DNA of 20,313 nt from DASYQV01 sp036005125 (GTDB taxonomy: Bacteria; Acidobacteriota; Vicinamibacteria; Vicinamibacterales; UBA2999). The translations under genes were made by a program, and so were the position numbers. The notes under the pieces were generated by a model. The model did not search any database, was not told the DNA's origin, and saw nothing but the letters and a program-made list of their open reading frames with translations. This document shows, in pieces, positions 1 through 8,336 of the stretch (positions are counted from its first letter, which is position 1; each line of letters starts with the position of its first letter). The stretch is from the NCBI GenBank assembly GCA_036005125.1, contig DASYQV010000181.1, forward strand, positions 1-20,313, written 5' to 3'.

Positions 1-2
1 CC

Positions 3-194
3 GCCGAGAATCACGCGCCCATCGATCACTCGGGAATGGTTCGCCGAAGGCTCAATGACGGACGAGAGTTCAGCGTTATCAAGGTGTTCTACGAACCTGC
101 GGTCCTCGAGCGACGGCTCATTGAGCTCGGTTGGAAAGGGCACGTTCGCTCAAGCGGCCGATTCTTCTTGAATGGCTCACTAACCGCTGGCTAA
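3..194 (+). CDS. C-terminal fragment of a probable SAM-dependent methyltransferase (5' end outside window)
   Basis: An open frame enters from the left edge and stops with TAA at 192-194, giving 63 residues. The stretch RRLNDGREFSVIKVFYEPAV followed by LERRLIELGW is the kind of tail seen in class I SAM-dependent methyltransferases: a short strand pair (reading IVKVFY-like), then 'L..RL.ELGW', then a final strand ending in a hydrophobic pair and a small residue. The SAM-binding motifs would lie upstream of the window, so the substrate cannot be judged. The family assignment is recognition of the C-terminal pattern only. The gene is followed by about 250 bases without a gene and then an insertion-sequence remnant, so it is probably the last gene of its transcript. 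Confidence 0.6.
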   Translation, partial: AENHAPIDHSGMVRRRLNDGREFSVIKVFYEPAVLERRLIELGWKGHVRSSGRFFLNGSLTAG

Positions 195-827
195 CACCGT
201 ATATGGACTCCTCCCGGATGTCAGCAAAGAAGTAGAACGATCGTCGCATGGATCGACATCGGATGCAGTCGTATATCCGGCCTGTCGTGGAGCGATTCGG
301 CTCCTGGCCATCATGGGCATCCGCGCACTGAGGACCAATCGATGTAGAGCGACCTCAAGGGTCAACGGTGTTATCGGCCTTGCTCAGTGCCGGTCCGACC
401 GGTCACGCCATGATCATCCGTTCTCGCTGAGCATCTCGTCGGCAGGGATCCTTTCAGGCGGCGACCGTGCCGCCGGGCTGTGATCGAAAGTCAACCTCGT
501 AATGCCACACGGCCCAGATCGTTCGCGCGAGCTTGTTCGCGACCGCGATGGCCGCCTTGTTGTGGCCGCGCCGGGCGGCCAGCGTGACGGCCCATTGCTG
601 AAACCGTGTAGCCCGGTGCGGCGTGGCCCTCATTGTTCATTGCGCCGTAAGCAACGATAGTGAACCGGCATTAAGCTCCGCCGCGACTCTCTCACGGAGC
701 TCACGAGGTCGGCGAATTCACGGCATCGCCACCTCTTGACCACTCGCCTTCTGCGAGCACCTGGACATGAACCACGGAATGGAGTCTTCGAGAACCACAG
801 TTTTCGGGCACTCCGGCAGAACGACCT
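195..827. other. Gene-poor stretch containing one insertion-sequence remnant
   Basis: Apart from the IS110-type remnant at 454-633, nothing here reads as a gene on either strand. The short open frames have no ribosome-binding site and no protein-like composition. No tRNA, terminator or clear promoter was recognised. The decayed transposase tail suggests past insertion and erosion between the methyltransferase and the secreted-protein operon. Confidence 0.5.
454..633 (-). pseudogene. IS110-family transposase, C-terminal remnant
   Basis: Reading the minus strand from 633 gives 59 residues ending at a TGA at 454-456. They include FQQWAVTLAARRGHNKAAIA followed by VANKLARTIWAVWH. This is the characteristic C-terminal helical tail of IS110-family transposases (W..LA.RRG..KA..A.A.KLA...W.), downstream of the Transposase_20 domain. 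Intact IS110 proteins run to about 300-400 residues. Here the frame is closed immediately upstream by a stop (637-639), and neither the N-terminal DEDD domain nor the catalytic serine region is visible. It is therefore a dead 5'-truncated remnant. The sequence upstream to about 720 does not restore a convincing transposase frame. Confidence 0.7.
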
Positions 828-1772
828 TCATCGGGACCCGTCTGTAGATCTCACAGTCACCATCACGTTCTGGCTGGCCCCAAGGCCTCCATCGTGGGCC
901 ATCACCTGCAAAACGTAGGTTCCCGGCTCGCTGAAGGTCACTTTCACGGAACTCTTGCGATCGATGACAGGGTTCGGAGTCGGCGGACGGCTGCGGGATG
1001 ACTCGAGGCGGGTGGCGGATGAACCGGAGCCGCGTTGACGACTTCTTAATGCGGTTAATGCGGGGTCCGACTGCTCCGGATCGAACGCGACCTTTCCGGC
1101 GCCCCTGTACACAAACCAATTCACGACCAGACCTATGTCGATGGCACCCCCCAACCCTCCATAGGGATACCCGTCATCGCTGGCGAAGGCGGTCAAGGTG
1201 AGCGACTCTCCAACCCTGACGGTTCTGTGTGTGTCGCCCTCGACCCTGACTGTTGGCGCGGTGTTTTCCGGGTGACCCAATCGCTGTCCCAGCCCTCCGA
1301 AGGCTCCGATATTTGCCATCATAGTTCGGTTATCGATGACGTAATCGGGCTTCAGCGTGGCGTAGGCTTGTGCGGTCCTGCCGTGCGCCGTCAGCGTCCA
1401 GACAAGTTCCCTCTGTCCAAAGTCCTTGGGGACTCTGACGCGGAACACATAGAAGTTTCGTCTCGGGAAGAAATGGGTTGGCTGCCCGTAATCGGGCCCG
1501 CTAGGTTCGAGCCTGTTGTCCGGCCCGATCGGGATGTCGACGATCTCTTCGGTGTTCAGGTTCATGTACCCGAGAATCACGTCGAAGGTGCCATCGGGGT
1601 TCTCCATCCACCCATCAAAGACCGGAACGACGCCTTGACCGTGCGTAGCCGATATCGTCTGGCCGGTGGCCGTGGCCGTCGTCAAGCCGACAAACGTCAG
1701 CATCACAGCAAGAGCCGTGGTCACGTACCCAGGAACACGACGAACCCGAGGTCGAATCCTCGTCGCATTCAT
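828..1772 (-). CDS. Secreted protein of unknown function with a PKD/Ig-like C-terminal region
   Basis: A 314-residue protein. The ATG at 1772 is preferred because a GAAGAG stretch lies about 9 bases upstream; an in-frame ATG sits six bases earlier. Residues 1-37 form an export signal: an Arg-rich N-region, a hydrophobic core (VTTALAVMLTFVGL) and an Ala/Thr-rich cleavage region. The mature part starts with a beta-rich segment (GVVPVFDGWMENPDGTFDVI, then GYMN). The last ~120 residues, with APTVRVEG, VRVGESLTLTAFASDDG and VKVTFSEPGTYVLQVMAHDG, look like a PKD or Ig-like fold with 'SDDG' and 'AHDGG' turns. It lies 133 bases downstream of the cytochrome/copper gene on the same strand and is probably co-transcribed with it. 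An accessory periplasmic or surface role is possible, but no function can be assigned. Confidence 0.75.
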   Translation of the reverse strand: MNATRIRPRVRRVPGYVTTALAVMLTFVGLTTATATGQTISATHGQGVVPVFDGWMENPDGTFDVILGYMNLNTEEIVDIPIGPDNRLEPSGPDYGQPTHFFPRRNFYVFRVRVPKDFGQRELVWTLTAHGRTAQAYATLKPDYVIDNRTMMANIGAFGGLGQRLGHPENTAPTVRVEGDTHRTVRVGESLTLTAFASDDGYPYGGLGGAIDIGLVVNWFVYRGAGKVAFDPEQSDPALTALRSRQRGSGSSATRLESSRSRPPTPNPVIDRKSSVKVTFSEPGTYVLQVMAHDGGLGASQNVMVTVRSTDGSR

Positions 1773-1905
1773 AGTCATCGTCTCTTCGATGCTGCGCTCT
1801 TGAAGTGCGCTGTGTCGCCGTAACCCGACGTGGGTCTCCACAGGTTCATTCCCGCCGAAGATCGCACCGAGCCTCCGAGGTCACCACACCCGCGGCTGGA
1901 GTTCG

Positions 1906-3294
1906 CTATTTGGAGCTGTTGACTCGCTGTTTCGCCTGTCGCGCCGCGACTTCCTCCTGGTATTGCTCTTCAGTAAGGAAGGTGACCTTGGGCAAGAAGA
2001 TAAACATGTCATCGATCGAGCGGTTGCCCCAGAATTTCCAGTTTCTCGGCTCGATGTTTCTCGGATTCGAGGCGGAGTTGTTGTACCAGCCAATGACATG
2101 GACGATCGTGCCCGTCGGCAGCAGCGGAGCCACATCGTCTTCGTAGATATAGCTTCTCACCCAATTATGGTTATAGCCGGCGCAGTTCAGCGTCTCACGG
2201 CGGCCCCCAGTCGGATAAATCACTTCCACGCACATACGCTTACCGCTCATGTGCATGTGCGGTTCGAACGTCGTTAGAATGACCGGCTGGCGCAGCGTGG
2301 TAAAGGAATCGAATCTCACGTTGTCCTGGCCTGCCGGAATAATGAGATCGTCCTTGACGGAGTTGCCAAGATTGGCGAAGTAACCCCCTGGTTGAAAGTA
2401 CTTCGGCTTGAATCCCTTGGGGTGAAACTTGAAGCCGACGTCGACTCTGACCGTCATCTCCTTGCCGACCGAATGCATGTGGAGCCTGAACGAGAGTTCC
2501 GTGCCTGCCTTCAACACGACACCGATATTCTCTGGATAGAACGTGGGGCCCGCGCCCAGGTTATAGACGAAGTTGAACCCGCTGCGATCCTCGTCCATTC
2601 CGAAACCCGGCGACTGAATACCTGCGTGATGAAGCGCGAAGTAGTTCAGGTCACCTTCGGTGCGTCCGGCGACTCTCCGCTGGAACGCGGCGTCCAACCT
2701 GGTCTCTTTGACTTCAATGGCCTTGATGAACCGATCCTCGGTCAACCCAGTTGGCGAGGGCCCGACCTCGTTGTTATAGTCTGGCGCCACGGCCTTCACG
2801 GTGATCACTGGGGACGAGACAATCAGATCTGGCGTCCCGATGTTCCACCCTTCCGTGTCCTGGTACTGGCGTGGGGGAGGCATGTCGGCAGGATTCCCAC
2901 GCGGCGCCCCACGGTCCACCCACGCGGCGATCTTCGCGATCTCATCATCGCTTAGGGAGGGGTCGTTTTTGAACTTTTGGATCCCGACATATTTCTCGAT
3001 GAACCAGGGCGGCATCTCGCGAAGCGAGGTCTTCAACTTGATGCTTCTGGCCCACGGACGCACGTCTTCGTAGGTGCTCAACGGCATCGGCGCGACCCCG
3101 TTCCGTCGGTGGCAATTCTCACAGGACCGCTGCAGAATCGGCGCGATGTCCTTCGTGAATGTGACCTCTCCTTGAGGCGCGGTCTGCGCAGCTGCCGGAG
3201 CGGGGGTCGCCGCCCCGCCGACCGCCACCAGCCCCATCGACCAAATCAGACATGCAGATTTCCACCTGCGATTGCATGTGGGCTTGAACGTCAC
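1906..3294 (-). CDS. Exported cytochrome c / copper type II ascorbate-dependent monooxygenase-like protein
   Basis: A 462-residue protein starting at GTG 3294. An AGGAGGT box ends at base 3301 on this strand, leaving 6 bases before this GTG; the in-frame GTG at 3300 would have no spacing. An export signal covers about residues 1-38. A single c-type haem motif CENCH (C58, C61, H62) sits in a short cytochrome domain with a possible distal Met (M70, M94). The rest resembles the two-copper PHM/DBH fold. All ligand positions have candidates: H222-H223 (LHH), H272/H274 (LHMHSVGK, like the 'HYtptGk' CuH site), H346-x-H348 (EPHMHMSGK, the CuM His pair) and M430 (SIDDMF, like 'EM' of CuM). This suggests a haem-fed copper oxygenase in the periplasm. 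The substrate is unknown. The fold assignment comes from motif order and was not aligned. Confidence 0.82.
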   Translation of the reverse strand: MTFKPTCNRRWKSACLIWSMGLVAVGGAATPAPAAAQTAPQGEVTFTKDIAPILQRSCENCHRRNGVAPMPLSTYEDVRPWARSIKLKTSLREMPPWFIEKYVGIQKFKNDPSLSDDEIAKIAAWVDRGAPRGNPADMPPPRQYQDTEGWNIGTPDLIVSSPVITVKAVAPDYNNEVGPSPTGLTEDRFIKAIEVKETRLDAAFQRRVAGRTEGDLNYFALHHAGIQSPGFGMDEDRSGFNFVYNLGAGPTFYPENIGVVLKAGTELSFRLHMHSVGKEMTVRVDVGFKFHPKGFKPKYFQPGGYFANLGNSVKDDLIIPAGQDNVRFDSFTTLRQPVILTTFEPHMHMSGKRMCVEVIYPTGGRRETLNCAGYNHNWVRSYIYEDDVAPLLPTGTIVHVIGWYNNSASNPRNIEPRNWKFWGNRSIDDMFIFLPKVTFLTEEQYQEEVAARQAKQRVNSSK

Positions 3295-3852
3295 GGTCAC
3301 ACCTCCTCACCGACTGCGAGGCATTTGACGACCGCCTAACCCGACGAATGTAGGAAGGGGCTGATTTCGGTGGAGACCGGAGAGCCTCCGAGTGGTGCAA
3401 ACCCAATCAACTCTTGAGCTTGACGCGAAAGCGCGACAGTACCAGACAACATCCCCTCCGTCAAGGGATCGTTCGAAGCGGTGCAGCGACATGACGATCC
3501 CAACTGGGGCGATCCGTCGTCTTATCAATTTGCCAGAGCTGCTGCCGATCTGAGTTCGTTTCTTGTGCCTTGATGAAAGCCAGTCCGTTCCGCTGCGGCA
3601 CGTGGCACGGATTGGCTGGCGTCCTCACGATGAGGCACGGACAACACTGTGACACCCGAACAGTCCACACAGTTCAAACTGGAAATGACGTGACGACACC
3701 AAGATCCAGCTTGACACCGAATCAGATGTGGAGTAGGACGCCCCAATCGGCGGAGGTGTATGCAGGGTGAAATCCATTGTGGTTCGCGAGCCTGGTCGGG
3801 GGCGGCGGCGTGACGCGATGATGTCAACGTCAACAAAGTTAGGAGGTGCCCC
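3295..3852. other. Divergent intergenic region between the cytochrome/copper gene and the TonB receptor
   Basis: This 558-base region separates two divergently transcribed genes and should hold both promoters. Strong Shine-Dalgarno boxes are visible at both edges: AGGAGGT on the minus strand at 3301-3307 and AGGAGGT on the plus strand near 3841. Short open frames on both strands lack ribosome-binding sites and protein-like composition. No clear operator palindrome was recognised. Confidence 0.5.
3711..3739 (+). promoter_or_regulatory. Possible sigma70-type promoter for the TonB receptor gene
   Basis: A perfect TTGACA hexamer at 3711-3716 is followed after exactly 17 bases by TAGGAC at 3734-3739, a weak -10 match (3 of 6). 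Transcription from it would give a leader of roughly 105 bases before the ATG at 3853. The spacing and the -35 box support it; the weak -10 box and the GC-rich background do not. Confidence 0.3.
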
Positions 3853-6800
3853 ATGTTCCGAACCAGCGTCGTCGGTGCGGGCCTTGTGGCCTTGATGTGT
3901 GTGATGCTGCTTCCCAAGGTCGCGCGGGCGCAGACCGCCACCTTCGGCAGCATCGCGGGGGTGGTCAAAGACACATCGGGCGCGGTGCTGGCCGGCGTCA
4001 CGGTGGAAGCCGCCAGTCCGGCCCTGATCGAAAAGGTCCGCAGCGTCGTCACCGACGGCCAGGGCCAATACCAGATCGTGAATCTGCGGCCGGGTGCCTA
4101 CACCGTCACCTTCACGTTGTCCGGCTTCAACACGTTCAGGCGGGAAGGCATCGAGTTGACGACGGCGTTTACCGCGGTGGTCAATGCCGACATGGCGGTG
4201 GGGAGCCTCGAAGAGACCGTCACGGTCACGGGCGCGAGCCCGGTGGTGGACACCCGGAACACCAGAACGCAGACCGTGCTCTCGAAGGAAGTCCTGGATA
4301 CACTCCCGACCGGCAAGGCGACCGGAGGCTACGCCGCGCTCATCGTGGGGGCCCAGCTGACTGGCCCGGTGGGCGCCATGCAGGATGTCGGTGGCAATAA
4401 GGGCGAGCAATACGGCGAGATCGTGATCCACGGTGGTCGCTACGGCGAGGGGATCATGACGTACGACGGCATGCGGTACAGCGGCATGAATGCGAGCGGC
4501 GGCGGGGCCAACCACTATTGGACGCCCAATCTGGTGGCTGTCGAGGAAGTCAACTTCGAGACGGGCGGCATGTCGGCCGAAGCCGAGACCGGCGGTGTCC
4601 ATCAGAACTCGGTGCCCAAGGACGGAGGCAACACCTTCAAGGTCTACTTCGCTGGGACCGGCAACACCGGGGCCCTGCAGGCGTCGAATCTGACGGACGA
4701 GTTGCGCGCCCGCGGCCTGCAGTCGGAGTCGAGGGTCAAACGCAACTTTGACGTTGGGATTGGACTGGGCGGCCCGATCAAACGGGATAAGCTGTGGTTC
4801 TACACGGCCCACCGGTGGTGGTCCGCTCAGGAATATTATGCGGGGACGTACTTCAACACGCACGGGCGCAACAGCATGCTCTACGAGCCGGATCTCAGCA
4901 GGCAAGCCTTCAGCGACTATAAGTTCCGGGACAATAGTGTCCGGTTGACGTGGCAGGCCGCATCGAAGCACAAGGTCACCTTCATGCAAAGCGTTCAGGA
5001 CAACTGCCAATGTTCCGTCTATCTCGTCCAGGAACGACAGCCCCGTGCGCCCGAAAATATGTACTCGGCCGAATTCTGGCCGACCGCCCTGACGCAAACC
5101 GTCTGGAGCTACCCGGCCACCAGCCGGCTCCTGTTTGAGGCTGGCGCGACCATCTCAAAACAACCAAAGCGCATTTTTAATGACAGCAGCGACAGGGCGG
5201 GTGGCGCCATCTCCATCCTCGAGAGATCGAGCAGCCTTCGGTACAACGCCCCTGACAATGGCCTTGACTCCATTGCCCTCAATGATGGAGGTGATCGTTA
5301 CGACCAACACAATGAAAAGGTCTCGGTGTCCTACATCACGGGTTCGCATGCCTTCAAGGTCGGGCTCGTCACACTGTTTGGAGTCCAGGACTTCGTTCTC
5401 AGGGAAGTGCCCGGGAACCTTTACTATGAGTTCCTTAATGGGTCGCCCGTCGCGCTCACGCAGTGGGCGTCGCCATCGGCCGCACTGTCCACAATTAGCA
5501 CTCTCGGGATCTTCGCCCAGGATCAGTGGACCATCAAGAGGCTGACGCTCAACCTGGGTCTGCGGTACGACCAATTCAAGGGGCTCGTCCCGGAACAGGA
5601 CCGGCCGGGGGGCTTTTTTGTGCCGGCGCTCCATGTCGACCGAATAGAGAACACGCCGGACTACAAGGATATCTCCCCGCGGCTGGGCACCGCCTACGAC
5701 CTGTTTGGCAACGGCAAGACCGCGGTCAAGTGGTCGCTGGGCCGCTATCTCGCCGCTTTAGGACCGACAGCCGCCCAGCTGACTAACCCCACGACCTTGC
5801 TGGTACGAAGCGCGAACCGGACGTGGACTGACCTGAACAAGGATTTCATACCCGACTGCGATTTAAAGAACCTCGACGCGAACGGCGAGTGCGGGAAGCT
5901 CGACAACCAAAAGTTCGGCACCATCAATCCAAACAGGACGTATGCGGATGATGTGTTACGCGGCTGGGCGACTCGCACCTACAACTGGCAGACCGTGGTG
6001 TCCGTCCAGCACGAGCTGAGGCCGGGAGTGTCGGTCAATGCCGGCTATTTCCGCAGCTGGTATGGCAACTTCCAGGCCTTGGACAATGTGCTGGTGACGC
6101 CGGCGGATTTCGATCCCTACTGCATCACGGCGCCGGTGGATGCGCGGCTCCCCAACGGCGGCGGGTACCCGGTCTGCGGGCTCTATGACATCAATCCCTC
6201 GAAGTTCGGCCAGGTCCAGGAAGTGGTGACCCAGTCGTCGCACTTCGGGAACCGGAGGGAGGTCTACAACGGCGTTGATGCCACCTTCAACTGGCGGTTT
6301 GGGCGGGGCGGGCTGCTTCAGGGGGGCACGAACTTCGGCAGAACGGTGACCGAATGTGTCCAGCCGGATAAGCCGCAGCAGTTCTGTGTAAACGTCCCGC
6401 CGTTTTTCAGGCCGCAGTTAAAACTCGCCGGCTCTTACCGGCTGCCCCTCTGGGACCTCTCGGTGAGCGGGACGTTCCAAACCTTGCCCGGGATTAGCAT
6501 CGGGTTCGTAGGAGCATCGGGACTTGTTGGCTTGGAGACCCAAGGAGCTGCCCAGAACTCCGGAACGTACTCGGCCACCAATCGGGAGATCGCGCCCAGT
6601 CTCGGCCGCAATCTGGCCTCAGGCGCCGCGGGCGTGGCCTCGGTCTCCCTGCTCGAACCCAACAAGTACTTCGAGGACCGGCTCAACCAGCTCGACATCC
6701 GGTTCAGCAAGGCGATCCAGGTAGGGCGAGGCCGCGTGCGGGGGAATTTCGACATCTACAATGTCTTCAACTCCGCGGCCGTCCTCTCCCTGAACGCCTT

Positions 6801-6879
6801 TTACCCGAGGAACTATCTAAAACCTGCGCAGATTTTGGGCGGGCGCTTGCTCAAATTCAGCGCCACATTCGACTACTGA
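3853..6879 (+). CDS. TonB-dependent outer-membrane receptor with N-terminal carboxypeptidase-regulatory domain (Oar-like)
   Basis: A 1008-residue protein starting at ATG 3853, behind a strong AGGAGGT box with 5-base spacing. Residues 1-26 are a signal peptide ending ARA-QT. Residues 31-113 are a carboxypeptidase-regulatory/Ig-like domain (GSIAGVVKDTSGAVLAGVTV, then DGQGQYQIVNLRPGAYTVTF). A linker with ETVTVTGASPVVDT leads into the plug domain (about 130-260), which includes the repeated Gly-rich 'GGRYGEG' and the 'GGMSAE.ETGG' region. The remainder is a 22-strand-type beta-barrel with alternating aromatics, ending in LKFSATFDY with a terminal aromatic residue as in outer-membrane barrels. Such receptors import large or polymeric substrates with TonB/ExbBD energy. 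Acidobacteria carry many, and the ligand cannot be read from sequence. There is no SusD partner next to it. It is monocistronic and divergent from the cytochrome/copper gene. Confidence 0.93.
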   Translation: MFRTSVVGAGLVALMCVMLLPKVARAQTATFGSIAGVVKDTSGAVLAGVTVEAASPALIEKVRSVVTDGQGQYQIVNLRPGAYTVTFTLSGFNTFRREGIELTTAFTAVVNADMAVGSLEETVTVTGASPVVDTRNTRTQTVLSKEVLDTLPTGKATGGYAALIVGAQLTGPVGAMQDVGGNKGEQYGEIVIHGGRYGEGIMTYDGMRYSGMNASGGGANHYWTPNLVAVEEVNFETGGMSAEAETGGVHQNSVPKDGGNTFKVYFAGTGNTGALQASNLTDELRARGLQSESRVKRNFDVGIGLGGPIKRDKLWFYTAHRWWSAQEYYAGTYFNTHGRNSMLYEPDLSRQAFSDYKFRDNSVRLTWQAASKHKVTFMQSVQDNCQCSVYLVQERQPRAPENMYSAEFWPTALTQTVWSYPATSRLLFEAGATISKQPKRIFNDSSDRAGGAISILERSSSLRYNAPDNGLDSIALNDGGDRYDQHNEKVSVSYITGSHAFKVGLVTLFGVQDFVLREVPGNLYYEFLNGSPVALTQWASPSAALSTISTLGIFAQDQWTIKRLTLNLGLRYDQFKGLVPEQDRPGGFFVPALHVDRIENTPDYKDISPRLGTAYDLFGNGKTAVKWSLGRYLAALGPTAAQLTNPTTLLVRSANRTWTDLNKDFIPDCDLKNLDANGECGKLDNQKFGTINPNRTYADDVLRGWATRTYNWQTVVSVQHELRPGVSVNAGYFRSWYGNFQALDNVLVTPADFDPYCITAPVDARLPNGGGYPVCGLYDINPSKFGQVQEVVTQSSHFGNRREVYNGVDATFNWRFGRGGLLQGGTNFGRTVTECVQPDKPQQFCVNVPPFFRPQLKLAGSYRLPLWDLSVSGTFQTLPGISIGFVGASGLVGLETQGAAQNSGTYSATNREIAPSLGRNLASGAAGVASVSLLEPNKYFEDRLNQLDIRFSKAIQVGRGRVRGNFDIYNVFNSAAVLSLNAFYPRNYLKPAQILGGRLLKFSATFDY

Positions 6880-6900
6880 TCTGAGGAAGGGTCGCGGGGC

Positions 6901-6924
6901 GGGGGCCAGCCGAGGCCGGCCCCC
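6901..6924 (+). terminator. GC hairpin after the TonB receptor, possible terminator
   Basis: A 7-base perfect stem GGGGGCC (6901-6907) / GGCCCCC (6918-6924) with a 10-base loop lies 22 bases after the receptor stop codon. There is no T-tract after it, so it may only stabilise the 3' end or act with other factors. Confidence 0.35.
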
Positions 6925-6956
6925 CCCGGGCTCTCCCCGTCGCGCCTAATCTCCCA

Positions 6957-7104
6957 AAATCAGTCAACGGCTCTGCCCTCGATATCCCGGCAGAGCCCTT
7001 GCCTGGTTAGACCCCGTGTCTTTTTGGCGCGCTCCGCGCGCCTCGCCCGTTATGCGGTCGCACAACGAGTACAAAATTCGCGTGTGTGGCCCCATAACGG
7101 GCTA
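6957..7104. repeat. Structured intergenic repeat, copy A
   Basis: This is the first of three related repeats in the window. It contains a 9-base stem GGCTCTGCC (6969-6977) / GGCAGAGCC (6989-6997), then GCCTGGTTAG, then a T-run and the hairpin GGCGCGC-TCC-GCGCGCC (7026-7042). It ends with an imperfect 12-base inverted repeat CCCGTTATGCGG (7046-7057) / CCCCATAACGGG (7090-7101). Bases 7016-7083 are identical to 9786-9853 in copy B (68 bases). It fills the gap between the convergent receptor and amidohydrolase genes and stops a few bases before the amidohydrolase stop codon. It has no ORF of its own. Confidence 0.85.
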
Positions 7105-7109
7105 AATCA

Positions 7110-8336
7110 CTAGCGCTTGATTTCTTCGTTTTTGTAGACGTGCCCGCCCTTCATCACGAAAACGACTCGGCGAACCGACGTGATGTCGTCGATTGGATTG
7201 CCGACGGTCGCGATGAGGTCCGCTTCCATGCCAGACGCAATCGAGCCGATCTGATCCTGCATGCGTAGCGACTGCGCCGCCAACGACGTGGCGCTGACAA
7301 TCGCCGCCATCGCGGGCTGTCCGCCGTCGCGCACGCGGTACACGAACTCCTCGAAGTTGCGGCCGTGAGCGCCGGCGCCGCCATCCGTACCGAAGATCAT
7401 CTTGACCTTCTTGGCCAGTGCCCGTTTGAAGGTGTCGTTGCCGATCGGCAGGCCCTTCTCCATATAGGCATACCCCAGCTCGGTGAAGTTCCCGCTTCCG
7501 AGGTATCGATCCTTGTTCTCGATGTAGTTGTGAAGCAGCAGGTGATTGTTCGAGTCGAAATACGTGCCGCGCTGGACCATCAGATCGAGAACCTCGTCTG
7601 TCAGCCGGTTGCCATGCTCGATCGACGTACATCCCGCCAGAACGGCGGCCTTCGCACCTTCGGGACCCTGTGCATGGACAATGGAACGCCGCCCGAGCGT
7701 CCTGGCCTCATCGCAGGCCGCGCGGATCTGCTCGTCGGTCATCGTCTGCGCGCCGCCTTCTCGGATGCTGGCGGTGGCGAAGATCTTGACGAAGTCGGCG
7801 CCATCGGCGACCGCCTTGCGAACGAACGCGCGAATCTGCGACAGATCGCCGGTCTGATCGGTGACGGACCGCAGTGAGGTGAGGATTCGCGGGCCCGGGA
7901 TTCGGCCCTCGGCAATCCAGTCGCGGAGATCTTTGTCCAGTTCGGCGCCCGGACTCTGGATTGTCGTGAATCCCGCCATAAACGTCTTATACGCGTTCTC
8001 GACGGCGTACAGCATCGATTGCTGCGATGTCTCCGCGACTTTTTGGCTGTGGATCTTGCCCGTCTCGCGATCGAAGTGCGTGACGATGTGCGTGTGCGTG
8101 TCGATCCAGCCGGGCATCACGGTCAGGCCCCGCAGGTCGTAGGTTGCTTCGGAGGGATTCGAATCGATCCGGACGATCTTGGTGCCTTCGATGACGAGCC
8201 CAACGTCGCGGAGGGTGCCACCCTTGCCATCGAGGACGGTGGACGCCCGAATCACAATGCGGCGTGGCTGGCTCTGCCCGGCGGCCGCCATCGGAAGCAG
8301 CAGCGCGGCGACGATCAACACTCGAACGCGATGCAT
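7110..8336 (-). CDS. Exported metal-dependent amidohydrolase (imidazolonepropionase-like)
   Basis: A 408-residue protein; the ATG at 8336 follows AAGGAGGA with 4-base spacing. Residues 1-20 are a signal peptide (LIVAALLLPMAAAGQSQP). The beta-sandwich N-terminus (VIRASTVLDGKGGTLRDVGL) leads into the TIM barrel with the full amidohydrolase ligand set: H81-T-H83 in GWIDTHTH, bridging Lys K184 in DFVKIF, H221 in VHAQG, H241 in IEHGNR and D318 in GTDGG. The C-terminus returns to the sandwich (GSIASGMEADLIATVGNPID, then VFVMKGGHVYK). The family hydrolyses cyclic amides, dipeptides (prolidase-like) or related C-N bonds. The signal peptide implies action in the periplasm or outside the cell, perhaps on peptides or amides from the environment. 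The exact substrate is not deducible. Confidence 0.92.
   Translation of the reverse strand: MHRVRVLIVAALLLPMAAAGQSQPRRIVIRASTVLDGKGGTLRDVGLVIEGTKIVRIDSNPSEATYDLRGLTVMPGWIDTHTHIVTHFDRETGKIHSQKVAETSQQSMLYAVENAYKTFMAGFTTIQSPGAELDKDLRDWIAEGRIPGPRILTSLRSVTDQTGDLSQIRAFVRKAVADGADFVKIFATASIREGGAQTMTDEQIRAACDEARTLGRRSIVHAQGPEGAKAAVLAGCTSIEHGNRLTDEVLDLMVQRGTYFDSNNHLLLHNYIENKDRYLGSGNFTELGYAYMEKGLPIGNDTFKRALAKKVKMIFGTDGGAGAHGRNFEEFVYRVRDGGQPAMAAIVSATSLAAQSLRMQDQIGSIASGMEADLIATVGNPIDDITSVRRVVFVMKGGHVYKNEEIKR

Noticed and set aside
718..1119. A 133-codon minus-strand frame overlapping the secreted protein gene
   Set aside because: It lies in another frame of the C-terminal half of the 828-1772 gene, which has a signal peptide and an ordered beta-rich composition. 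The final residues beyond 828 (718-834) show no family.
3625..5097. A 490-codon antisense frame over the TonB receptor
   Set aside because: The receptor on the plus strand has a strong ribosome-binding site, signal peptide and recognisable domains; the antisense frame is a shadow.
7021..7042. Intrinsic terminator from the GGCGCGC/GCGCGCC hairpin and T-run
   Set aside because: The T-run precedes the stem on the plus strand, and on the minus strand the stem is followed by A's, so neither orientation gives a stem followed by U's.
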